The position numbers and the translations under genes were made by a program. From Dasypus novemcinctus (Eukaryota; Chordata; Mammalia; Cingulata; Dasypodidae), in NCBI RefSeq assembly GCF_030445035.2, contig NC_080677.1, forward strand, positions 158,411,169-158,475,168: a stretch of 64,000 nucleotides of DNA. The letters run 5' to 3'. The notes under the pieces are model-generated. The model saw only the letters and a program-made list of their open reading frames with translations, was not told where the DNA came from and did not search any database. Shown in pieces: positions 1 to 12,600 of the stretch; within the stretch, counting starts at the first letter, position 1, and every line of letters starts with the position of its first letter.

Positions 1-531
1 GTGCCACTTCCTGAGTACACATTATTTTTTGAGCAACATTTGTTACTTGGTCACATATATTCTTTTCTGAATACTAGATACATAGGTATTTCTATTGCTG
101 TACTTCTAAAATAAATGATAGTGAAATGTGATTTTCTATTTCTGTGGAATTTTTTTTTTGCCTTTATAGCCCCTTTTTCATTCTTTTCACAGTCCCAGAA
201 AAGGAAATTCCCTTATTTTTCTTGGTGACTCATTTTGAAGTTTAATAACTCACTCTGCTTGAATTGAAGTTCCTTGTGTTAATTGTCATACTTTTACTTT
301 TACTTTTCCTGTTGGAGCAGCAGAGGGCCTGGTTGTAATACAGGGGCTGAACCTGTACTATCTTGCCTTAGGATGGATAATTCTACTTTTTTCCATTTTT
401 CCTACATATGTTATTTCTAATCCCTTTAGTCCTCTTTCAGCCTACCTTGGAAATCCTCCTTGTGCCTTATTAAAGGCTCCTAAAGGGTATATGGTACTGA
501 AAATCTGAACAATTTCTAAATTTTATTTTAG
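1..531. other. Intron of the SelO-like gene, unique AT-rich sequence
   Basis: No exon, SINE or other assignable element was recognised. T-rich stretches and a branch/acceptor context precede the exon at 532. Confidence 0.4.
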
Positions 532-604
532 GATTTTTTTTCTGTTGTGGTATCTGAGACTGCACAACTTATTGCCTTATGGATGTCTGTTGGTTTTGCA
601 CATG
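532..604 (+). CDS. SelO-like exon ending in the 'GFAHG' motif
   Basis: A TTTTATTTTAG acceptor precedes the exon and GTAAGT follows it. Starting at phase 0 it reads DFFSVV...[17 protein letters not shown], the helix and 'VGFCHG'-like segment that leads into the SelO catalytic loop. It ends with the first base of a Gly codon completed by the next exon. No earlier SelO exon could be recognised in bases 1-531, so the rest of the gene lies to the left. Confidence 0.82.
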
Positions 605-3600
605 GTAAGTTATCTATTTCATTCTCTGATGATAAAGTGGAATTAACTTGTTGAAGTAGAAGATTCCTTTTTTTGGGGCAGGGGCCAGGGGAGAATTTCA
701 AAACATTTCTGCTGCTGAGTGTCTCCCTATTCTTTTTTTTTTTTTTTTTAAAGATTTATTTTTTATTTATTTAATTCCCCTCCCCTCCCCCGGTTGTCTG
801 TTTTCTGTGTCTTTTTGCTGCGTCTTGTTTCTTTGTCCACTTCTGTTGTCGTCAGCGGCACGGGAGGTGTGGGCGGCGCCATTCCTTGGCAGGCTGCTCC
901 CTCCTTCGCGCTGGGCGGCTCTCCCTATGGGTGCACTCCTTGCGCGTGGGGCTCCCCTACGCGGGGGACACCCCTGTGTAGCACGGCACTCCTTGCGCGC
1001 ATCAGCACTGCGCATGGGCCAGCTCCACACGGGTCAAGGAGGCCCGGGGTTTGAACCGCGGACCTCCCATGTGGTAGACGGACGCCCTAACCACTGGGCC
1101 AAAGTCCGTTTCCCATCTCCCCATTCTTAATATAGAAATTTGTTTTCAACAATGAAGGAATATTTTTCTCAGGTTTAAGTGGTTTTGAATGAAACGTATA
1201 CACAGAATAAGCATCTTCACTTTGAGGAGGATGATAACTGTAAAACCCTTTAACCTTAGGATTACATGTGTGAGTATGTATATCGTGTTTGGAGCTCTTT
1301 AAATCTAATTTTTAAAAATTTTAATTATGAAAGTACTACATGCTTAGGATAAAGAATTTACAATATATAGAGTATGTTGGAGTTCCAACCCCAAAGTAAT
1401 CACTGTTAGCCATTTTTATCAATTCTTGTAGATTCCGCCCCCCCCCCCTCCCCATGATATACATGTATCTCCTGCAAAAAAGCAGGCCTGGCTTTTGTGT
1501 GCTTTAAGCCAGTCACTGCATTGGGTTGTATTAAAAGGAATAGCTGCCCAAACCAAGAATAACTGAAAAGCAAGTTATCTGTGTACTGAAGTCTCTAGAT
1601 ACAAATACCAAAGGGGCATCGCACATCACAAAGCTTCTTGGAATCTGCTTTATTACGCACATGCTATCCTTATCTCACTTGGGGTGGGGTGGGGTGCAGG
1701 GCAGGTATCTAAGTTTTTGTGGTTGTGACCAGTGCTACAGGGAACATCCATGTGACTCTATCTTTGCATTCTTTAGGGTGAGTTTTTGAGCATAAATTCC
1801 TAGAAGTGGAATGGCTTGGATAGGGAGTCTATACATATAATATTTTGATAAGTCCATGGCTTTCTCTCACCCCACCCTCTGTCTCCTCTTCTTGGAGGTA
1901 GCACCCTTCCCCACATCGCCTGGGGGTCTGTGACCAATGACTGTCTTGGGGTACATATCCTTATTTTTACCTTTTTCCATTTTCCATTCTCTGAAAATTA
2001 ACCTTATTCCTTTATCCATCTCAATTGCATTCCAAACTATGTATTTTTAAACACATGCTAGAAATGAAGGATTGTAACAGAGGTAACTCCTTGTCTTGGA
2101 GCTTTCCGGTAGCATTTGAAATCTCTAGTGGGTGGGGTATAAAAACAAGAGGCTAAATTTAACTTTAAAGTGTAGTTTTAACATATTAAGCTATCTGATG
2201 TCACTTACACTTTCCATTGATAGTCTATTTTATTTTATCTCTAAAATGAATGTATTTCTATGACCTTTTCTATTCTGGGTGGTTTTGTAGAGTTGAAATT
2301 GCTTTGTGATTTCATGGTGTTTTGGGATTTGTCCTTTTAGGTGTTTGTAATACTGATAACTTCAGTCTGTTATCCATTACAATTGACTATGGCCCATTTG
2401 GTTTTATGGAGGCCTATAATCCAGGTACGTCTGCAGATAGGCTCTTACAGCCAGGACGGGATGGGAGAGGGAGAGTCGGGCTCATTCATAAAACGGGCGT
2501 TTTGATGGTCTGGGCATCTTCCAGTTGCCATATGGGATTCAAGGTGACCCCTCGGGGTCTCGGCCCTCGAGGGGTTGGCATGTCAGAGGACATGGCAGGA
2601 AGTGCAGTGCCAGGCCGAGGGCAGGGAACGTGTGTTCAGGACGCGGGTTGGAGACCCCACTCCGTGCCCTCGGGTTAGCGGCCCTCTTGCTCAACTCCTC
2701 TGGAGCCGTGTGTCTGAGGCACAGCCCTCCCGCTGGGGACCCGGGTTGTTTTTTTTGGCATTCCCAAGTCATGCCATCTGCTTCATCACTATTATAATTA
2801 TGAGTAAAGTCAAAGTTGTTGGTATTTTAATTGTAATTGCTGCCAATATTTCACCTGCTCTTGCCCCTTGTTATTTTTCCTTATATTATAAGGTTTCAAA
2901 TGGATTTTAAGTTCATTACCTGCAAAGTTAAAATTTGTTTGTATGTGTACTCCTATTTGACAGTGGAAAAATATATTTAAATTATCACCAGAATATTTGC
3001 AAATGATAATACTTATGCAAATGGGTTTGTTTAGTCTCTCAAGAAGGAAAATGGCAATAAGGATGAGCTAGAAATTCTTGCATGTTAGAAATGCGTTTTT
3101 CTGGGACGAGGATGTGGCGCAACAGATAGAACGTCTGCCTACCATATGTGAGGTCCAAGAGTTTGATACCCAGGGCCTCCTGGCTCACGTGGTGAGCTGA
3201 CCCACGCGCAGCGCCGCCGCGCAAGGAATGCCGGCCCAGGCAAGGATTAAGGGTGACCCCTGTGCGAGGAGAGCTGCCCCGTGTGAAACTGCAGCCCACC
3301 CAGGAGTGGTGTCACACACACGGAGAGCTGGCACAGCAAGATGATGCAACAAAAAGAGACACAGATCCCCAGTGCTGCCTGATGAGAATACAAGTGGACT
3401 CAGAAGAACACACAGCGAATGGACACAGAGAGCAGACAACGGGGGAAGGGGGAATAAATAAATAATTAAAAAAAAAAAAGAAGTATATTTTTCTATTAGG
3501 CAACAGTCATATTTTTAGAGCTTTTAGTGTATATGGGTATTAAGTATTTGTAATACTTTTGAATTAAATATTTAATGTGAGAAAGATTTAAGTCTAATAG

Positions 3601-6600
3601 GTATAAATTAAGTAAAAATATAAAAATGAGGAAACTATTAAAATTATCTTTAATTTTATCTGTAAAACTCTGCTATTTTGTTTTAAACAGATTTTGTACC
3701 GAACATATCTGATGATGAAAAAAGGTATAAAATAGGAAATCAGGCCAATATTGGGATGTTTAATTTAAACAAGTTGTTACAAGCTCTAAACCCATTACTG
3801 GATCATAGACAAAAGAAGCTGTGAGTAAATGCTAACTCTACTAATTAAATCTGTATAAATATGTATTTGTACAATGATCATTTTTTGAAAAGCAAGGAGC
3901 TAACATTTTAAAAAGCATTCTTATTTTGTCATCTTTTTTTAATAATGAAGGCATTGCAAGCTATATCTTTTTTTCTAATACAGTTTTGGTTTTTTCCCAT
4001 AGTTATTGGGATAAGCTGTTCTCCTATTTATTGCTTTTGAAATTGGGTGAGATTTTAGTGTATTTCCTCTTTGTTCCAAGAGTTATTTATGATAGTGTTT
4101 CTTAACTTCTAAGCAACTGGAATTATTTTGTCCTTATGGTCATATAAAAAACAGTGTACGTTCTGTAAGTCAAAGATTTTAATATATCAATTTGAATGTA
4201 TTGAATGTATTATTCAAGTCCTCTATGACTTTAGTGATTTTTATCTATTATATGATTGATTCTTAAGAGATGTACATTAAAATCTCCCGCTTTAATTATA
4301 TTTTTATTGTTATTTTTTTTAGTTATCCTACATTTACATATTTTGCTACTGTATTATTGGTATATACAGGTTTTTTCCTTGTACTTCCTTCAAAAAATAT
4401 GTTTTAACCCTAACATAATGGTCATTTTTTTTCCTGTTTAGTACTTTTAACCCTTAGTTTCAACTTATCTGATATTAATATTGCTATGCATGCTTTCTTT
4501 TGGTTGGGTTTTCCTTGACTATTTCTTTATATTTTACCTTTATCACTTTGTTTTCAAGAGTGTTTCTTTTAAAATCAACCAGAGCATATAGCCAGGTTTT
4601 AACTCAATGTGTTGGGTCCTGTCTTAATAGCATTGTGTAGCCTGTCCACATTTATTATACAAATTGATAGACTTCATTTTATTTAATCTTACATTGTGCT
4701 TTATCTTTATTTTACCTGATGGGTTCCCCCTTCCCCCCTTTCTTATCTTTTTCATATTTGAACTATTCATTCATTCCTCCCCTGTTCATTTAGATATTTA
4801 GCTGGTTTTTAAGTTTTATTTTAATTCCCTTGATAGTGATCTTCTTTTTTTTTTTTGCCACTTTCTCTTCTATAATATGAAAACAAGTTTTCAATATTTT
4901 CCATTGCTAAGACTCTAATTGGCCACGGCTTTCCCATCTACCCCCAAAAGACGAGACCTTTGGAATGCTTTTATTTTCTATCTCTAATTACTAAACTGCT
5001 AGATTCTGCTAAGATAATCTTTTGAATTTCAGATGTTAGGTTTTCCCATTTATTTTCTATTTTAAGAATCTTTGCCTTTAGCTACCCCCATCCCCATTTC
5101 TAGTCATTTCCCTCTTTATTTATTTATTTTTTAAAATCTTGTTCTCTTCATTACAATACTTTTTTTTTTAAGATTTATTTTATTTATTTATTTATTTCTC
5201 TCCCCTCCCCCCCCTTCACCCCGGTTGTCTGTTCTCTTTGTCTATTTGCTGTGTTGTTTGTCCGTTTCTGTTGTTGTCAGCGGCACGGGAATCTGTGTCT
5301 CTTTTGATTGAGTCATCTTGTGTCAGCTCTCCGCGTGGGCAGCGCCATTCCTGGGCAGGCTGCACTTTCTTTCACGCTGGGCGGCTCTCCTTACGGGCTG
5401 CACTCCTTGTGCGTGGGGCTCCCCTACATGGGGGACACCCCTGCATGGCAGGGCACTCCTTGCGCGCATCAGCACTGCACATGGGCCAGCTCCGCACGGG
5501 TCAAGGAGGCCCGGGGTTTGAACCGCAGACCTCCCATGTGGTAGACGGACGCCCTAACCACTGGGCCAAGTCCGCGCCCATTTCCCTCTTTACATCCATT
5601 TTCCTTTCCACCGTCCCTATCCTAAGTGTTCGTCTTGATTACTGTAAGGATTTCACTCAGATGGGGTCCACAACTGATACGTTCTGGGACTCTAGCATTT
5701 TTACTCTGACAGACATTGATACCTAGCGTATCAGTTGGAGTGTGGCTCCAGCTGTGTGCAGCAGAAATCCCAAATCGCAGTAGCTGACCGAGGTGAGCGT
5801 GCGCCTTCCTCTCTGTCGCAGTAAGGGGGTGGTGCCGAGGCTGATGCCTGGCAGGGCCCCCCCACCCAGGCGTGCAGTCCTCGGGACCTGAGATGGGGCC
5901 CCTTGGCCATGCCATCTTCTGCATTGCAGCACAGGGAGAGAGGGATGGAGGCAGGCCCCAGTATTGAATTAGGCATCTCAGAATTGGCCCGTGCCACTCC
6001 CCTTGTTCCCTGCCAGCCAGAACTGAGTCAGAGGGCCAGCTCTAGAGGGGTGCCTTGGACCGTCCTGGCTGAGCTGCGTGGGCTGCCCACCTCAGAACAC
6101 TCTGCCCTGCACGTGCGGGTCAGCCGGCTCTGCAGTGTTGGCAAGGCGCGGAAGACAGGCGTCTACAGCAGCAGGCCGGGGCCGGTCGGCACTCCCTCGG
6201 GGCACAGCTCCGTCTGCAACTTCCCTGAGCCCTGAGCCCAGTCTGTCCTGCAGGCCCCCTGCAGCCTGTGAGCTTTTTTTTTTTTTTTTTTTTTTTTTTC
6301 AGTTATAGAAGGGAACTTTTTTTATTTTATTTTATTTTATTTACTTTGTAATAATATTACATTAAAAAAATATATATATGAGGTCCCATTGAACCCTACC
6401 TCCCCCACCCCACCTCTCCCCCGCCTCAGCAACACTCCCTCCCATCATCATGACACAGCCATTGCATTTGGCAAGTATATCTCTGGGCACCCCCGCACCC
6501 CATGGTCAACGGTTCACACCATGGCCCACACTCTCCCCCATTCCATCCAGTGGGCCCTGTGAGGATTTACAATGTCCGGTGATTGCCCCTGAAGCACCAT

Positions 6601-9600
6601 CCAGGGCAGCTCCATGTCCCAAAGACGCCTCCACCTCTCATCTCTTCCTGCCTTTCCCCATACCCATCAGCCATCATGTCCACTTTTCTCAATCCAATGC
6701 CACCTTTTCTATGTGGACATTGGATTGGTTGTGTCCATTGCACCTCTATGTCAAGAGGAGGCTCAGATTCCACCTGGATGCTGGATACAATCCTCCCACT
6801 TTCATTTGTAATCACTCTAGGCTCCATGGTGTGGTGGTTGTCCTTCTTCAACTCCATCTTAGCTGAGTGTGGTGAGCCCAATAAGTCAGATTGTAGGTGC
6901 TGGAGTCTGTTGAGGCTCAGGACCTGGCTATCACATTGTCAGTCCAGAGATTCAAATCCTCTAAATATATCTTAAACCCCGACACTAACTGCACCTCCAG
7001 CACATTAGCATGAAAGTCTTATGAAGAGAGATCCCATCTGAGTCCAGATTCGTCACACATAAACACCATTTCCAAAGAGGGGCCATCTGACCTGGTAGTT
7101 AACCCCATCGGCCATGACCATAACTCCCATGGGTCTCTTTAGCCCTCGAAGGAACCGATATCTGGGGGTTGTATCTGCTTTATCTGTCTCTCTGACTCTG
7201 CTCAGTTGTGCTTTGAAGCTATCTCAGTTTGCCTTTTTCTTAGTGGGTCCTGGGCTGTCCTTGTTCTCCCCACTTCACGTCCTGCTTTCTCTCCTAGCCC
7301 CCTTCCCTGCTGCCCTGGGACCGGACAGCAGGTGCAGAAGCAACGGCATTGCTTCCTCTGCTTCACCAGCTCCCACAGTTGCAGAAGCCAAATTCCTATA
7401 ACAAATTCCTCATTTGGAGCATTCACGGAGGCTCTGCTTCTCTGGTTGAACTGTAACTGGATACCCAGTCAGGGCCGTTTCCTACTGTGATTTATTTAAG
7501 TGCTGCCTTTCCCACATCTGTTTCTTTTGGTGCTTCTGGCACCCCATTATTTGCATGCTTTGAATCCTCATTGTGTTCTCTGGGTCTGTCTTTTCGCTTA
7601 AGATTTGCATCCCTTTCTGCTTTTGCTCCCTGCTTTGTTGTAATTCTTCTTGATTTTCCTAACCACCAAATTTGAGTCTCAAGAGCAACTGTCTTCTCTC
7701 TCAACTCAACTGAATTTCTTAGTTAGGAAATCATATGCTTTAATTCCAAGGAGTCTGCTGAGGTATAGTTTATTTTTCTTAATTGCTCTTATTTTGATGG
7801 TTTTCATATTGCTCTGTCTCCAGTAGAAGTCTGTTTTACTAAGAGCTGGCTGTTTTTTTCCCTCTCTGGGAGCTGGGTCCCCTCAGGCTGTGCGTTCTCC
7901 TGTGTTGCTGTCCTGGGTGTGGCTCCACTAAATTGGGCACAGCCATAAAAGGCCAGCAGGGCGCTTGCGCCAGTGAGGAGGGAGGCCTGTCTGCACCCAG
8001 CTTGCCCCGGCGCCTCAGTCTGGCCCTCTCCCACCGTCTGGGTTAGGGGTCTTAGCAGCTCGCCATTACCTCTTGGAAGCTGGGGAGCCCACCAGCTTTT
8101 GCCAGTGCCATGTACACAGGCAGGGACCTTGATAACTTACCCTGTACAGCCTGCGGCTCTTGCTAGGTCCAGGGCGAAAATCCCACTGCATCTCGGAGCA
8201 GGGCCTCATGCCCTGCTGGCCTCTTGGGCCAGGCCACTCCCAGGGCCAGGAGAGCAGCTGGTTAGGGTAGGAAGGGCAGGCACCAGGAATTCAGCCGAAT
8301 GCCATCGTCCCGTGCCACACCTGGTTCAGCCTTGGGCCTTTACTATATTCAGAGGAAACCGTCACGCTCTCATAGAGGGACCTCCATGGGAGTACACAGG
8401 CCTTTGCTGGCCCCCTCGTTCCTTCCCAGGGAGTGGGGGGTCAAGGCCCAGCTGGGTGAATTGTGGTGGAGGACCTGAAAACACACATGGCTCATCCTGT
8501 TATACACCACTCTTTGGAGATTTGCCTGACCACAGAAGGCACATATTTTCTGCTTGTTTACGCTGTTTTACAGGGCTATGTCCATTCCTGGGTGGCTCAG
8601 GCTTCCTAATTTAGGCACAAAATATTACGAAGCCTATTTACCTACAGACCATATCCTAGGCCGTATCCTCTGGCCTAGCTTTATAAGGGTCATAAAGCTG
8701 GAATTTTTATCTCCATCCATCTATAATGTGATCTCTGGTGGCTTCTGAACTTTGACTGAGGAAAAATAACTCTTTTTTTTTTTACAATAGGGTAAATAAT
8801 AACTTTGCAATGATATAATTAGTTGCTCAAAATGACATATCTTTTGTACATTTAAAATTTCAGTGTTAATAATCTGTTAATATCAGAGTCATTGCCAATA
8901 AAAAGCCCCATAGCATTCTTACCAAGTAATCTACTCAAAGTTCCCTCAACTGAATTTAATACAATCAAAGAGTATCATGCCAAGAGGAATAGATTAGTTT
9001 ACAAACATAATCTTTCTCTTTTGGGGATTCATAAAATAGTATCAAACTGCCATAGTCAGGGACCACATTTTGTTAATTTCTGTGTCTCCAATGTATTTGT
9101 TAGAAGATAAACATATTTCTTCTCCCACTACCTCACACTACCTCAAAGAAACCTAAACTTTACCCTGTGTCCACTACAATAAAATTCCAGGTGGAAGGCA
9201 AAGGCATAGAGCGATTTTATTCACCCAAGGTAGCAAAAAAGAAATATTTTTTTAAGAAAGATAAAATTTTTATATTCCATCTGGAGTTTCCTGAAATAAT
9301 CTAATTAAAAAATACACTGGTGGAAAGCGGACTTGGCCCAGTGGTCAGGGCATCAGTCTACCACATAGGAGGTCCACAGTTCAAACCCCAGGCCTCCTTG
9401 ACCCATGCCATGTGCAGCTGGCCCACGTGCAGTGCTGATGAGCACAAGGAGTGCCCTGCCATGCAGGGGTGACCCCGTGTAGGGGAGCCCCATGTGCAAG
9501 GAGTGCACCCCATAAGGAGAGCCACCCAGTGCAAAAGAAAGTTCAGCCTGCCCAGGAATGGCGCCACACATACGGAGAGCTGACGCAGTAAGATGACACA

Positions 9601-12600
9601 ACAACAAAAAGAAACACAGAATCCTGTGCCTCTGACAACAACAGAAGCAGACAAAGAACAAGCAGCAATAGACACAGAGAACAGACAGCTGGGGCGGGGC
9701 AGGGGGAGAAGGGGAGAGAAATAAATAATAATAAAAAAATACATTGGTAATACCATTGTATTGTTCAGAATTAAAATTATATGAGAAGGTGGTCATTAGA
9801 CCTTCTTGTTCCCACCCTTGTCTACATCCATTTATACCACTTTTGCCCTGCAGAGTTCATTCAGCCCTTCAACAAATATTTATTGAGTCCCTCTGTGCTC
9901 AGTATGCTAGACACCATTGCCCTTGCTAAGATGACAGCAGTGACTACAACATCGAGACATTTGTGTACTCATGGAGCTAACTTCTGGTGGGAGGGAGAGT
10001 TCATAAACAAATAAGTTATGGAGTATGTTAGAAGGAGAAAAATAAAGCAGGGGAGAGGGAGTAAGGGAGGGAAGGGTTTTCAATTTTTAAAGGATAGTTA
10101 ATGAAGACCTCACTTGCACAAAAGCTTGAAGAAGGAGTTGCAGGAGCAAGCCTTGTAGAGATCTGGGGGAAGAGCACAACGGGCAAGACAATAGCCTGTG
10201 CAAAGGCCCTGAGGTGCAGTGTGTGTAGTGTTTTCAAGGAAAAGCAAGAAGGCAAGTGTGGCTTCAGCAGAGTCAGCAAAGGCAGAAGTAGGAGGAGATG
10301 AGGTCAGAAAGGTAATTTCAGAATGTGTTGAGCTTTTATATAATTTAAAATGCATTTATATGGTTAAGAGATACACATGTAGTTTGTTTAAAGATGCATT
10401 TAAAGCTAAGAACTCTCTAACTTTTATATCTTTATAAAATGTTTCATAGTTCCAGGCAAATGAAATTTTTTTGTAATTTTTTGTAATTTTTTTGGCAAGG
10501 TATTTTTAATGCATTATTTTAGGTCTAAGATGACTTTAAAAATACCACCCCAAAACCCATTCAAATAATAAGAGTGGAAACTCTTTTGGTATTATAGAGA
10601 CAGATCAACATTTATCCCATAGGCTATCCATCCATGCAGATGTTTTAGGAGTGACATGATTTGATCTGCACGGTACACAAACCTTTGAGATAATAAATTT
10701 ATATTGACAATTTTCTCCAAGATACGCTATATAATTAAATCACTAAACCAGAGTCAGTAGCATGTAATCTCTGTTATTTAATATATGAGAAGGCTTATTG
10801 TTTTTAAATTTTATTCCCTGCCCCCCCCATTGTTTGTGCTCGCTGCCTGCTGTTTTCATTTGCTGTGTGTTCTTCCATGTCTGCTTGTCTTTTCTTCTCA
10901 TTTTTCTCTTTAGGAGGCACTGGGAACTGATTCCAGGACCTCCAGTGTAGGAGAGAGACACTCGTTCACTTAAGCCACCTCATCTCTCTGGTCTGTTGCG
11001 TCTCTCACTGTCTCTCTGCCTCTCCCTTTGTGTCTCATCTTGCACGCCAGCTCTCTGTGGCAGAAGCCAGCCTGCCTTCACCAGGAGCCCCGGGGATTGA
11101 ACCTGGGGCTTCCCATATGGTAGATGGGAGCCCAATTGCTTGAGCCACGTCTGCTTCCCAAGAAGGCTCGTATCGTTATTATAAAATGTAATTCAAGACT
11201 GGTAATTTTCAATCAGTGTTTAACTGTCCTTCCTTTTTTATCCCCATAGAGCTGCTCAGATTCTCGAAGAGTACTCTGTTCTTTATTATGCAAGGTTTGT
11301 CATTTTTAAATACAACTATTCAAACATCCTGGTTGGATTGAGAGCAATTCATAAAATAGTGATAACAAATTGAATTGACATGTCTCCGTTTAGATTTAGA
11401 GAATTGTTTAAAGCCAAATTGGGATTACTTGGAGAAAAGGAGGATGATGATGATTTAATTGCATTTCTCTTACATGTGAGTGTATCATTTTATGGTTTTT
11501 TTTCTGATGAATTTTTGAATTATATTCGGTATATTTTTCAAGAATGAGATGAATGAATATCATTACTTTCATTAAAGCTCATGAAAGAGACAGAAGCTGA
11601 TTTTACAATGACATTTCGGCAACTCAGTGAGATTACACAAAATCAACTGCTAGAACTCAGCATTCCTCAGGTATTTTTTTTTTTTAAGATTTATTATTTA
11701 TTTCTCTCCCCTTCCCTTCCCCCCCGCCCCGTTGTCTGCTCTCTGTATCCATTTGCTGTGTGTTCTTCTGTGTCTGCTGCCACTCCTGGGCAGGCTGCAC
11801 TTTTTTTTGCATGGGGCAGCTCTCCTTGTGGGGGGCACTCCTTGTGTGTGGGGCTACCCTACATGGGGGACACCCCTGTGTGGCATGGCACTCCTTGCTC
11901 ACATCAGCGCTGCACGTGGGCCAGCTCACCACATGGGTCAGGAAGCCCTGGGTTTGAACCATGGACCTCCTATATGGTGGGCGAATGCTGTATCAGTTGA
12001 GCCAAATCTGCTTTCCTCCTCAGGTATTAATTTATGACAAGGTCTTTTTTCTTAATTCCATTTTCTATCAGGTTTATTGAGTTATAATTTACATACTGTA
12101 ATCCCTGGTGCTTAGGGATTACTACCAAGTACCAGCTGATGATGTAACTAGAAAAAGACCTTGACTAAAAGGGTCAACTCAGACCAGCAGACTATCTCAG
12201 CCTACACGTAATATCAGGTGTTAAAAACTGCTTTTTTTTTTAAAAAGATTTATTTTATTTATTTCCCTCCCCCCACCCCTCAGTTTTCTGTTCTCTGTGT
12301 CCATTTGCTGCATGTTCTTGTCCGCTTCTGTTTTTGTCAGTGGCACAGGAATCAGTGTCTCTTTGTTGTTGTGTCATCTTGTTGCGTCAGCTCTCCGTGT
12401 GTGCGGTGCCATTCCTGGGCAGGCTGCACTTTCTTGCGCGCTGGGCGGCTCTCTATACGGGGCGCACTCCTTGCACATCGGGCTCCCCTACGCGGGGACA
12501 TCCCTGCATGGCACGGCAGTCCTTGCACGCATCAGCACTGTGCGTGGGCTAGCTCCACACAGGACAAGGAGGCCTGGGGTTTGAACCACGGACCTCCCAT

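Noticed and set aside
5238-5726. Recurrent Cys/Ser-rich peptides such as 'HSWAGCTFF' in many places
   Set aside because: They are translations of the antisense SINE body, repeated in every copy.
7973-8614. 213-codon open frame on the + strand in the first large intron
   Set aside because: No family match, no splice signals linking it to SelO exons, and it lies in a stretch that looks repeat-derived.
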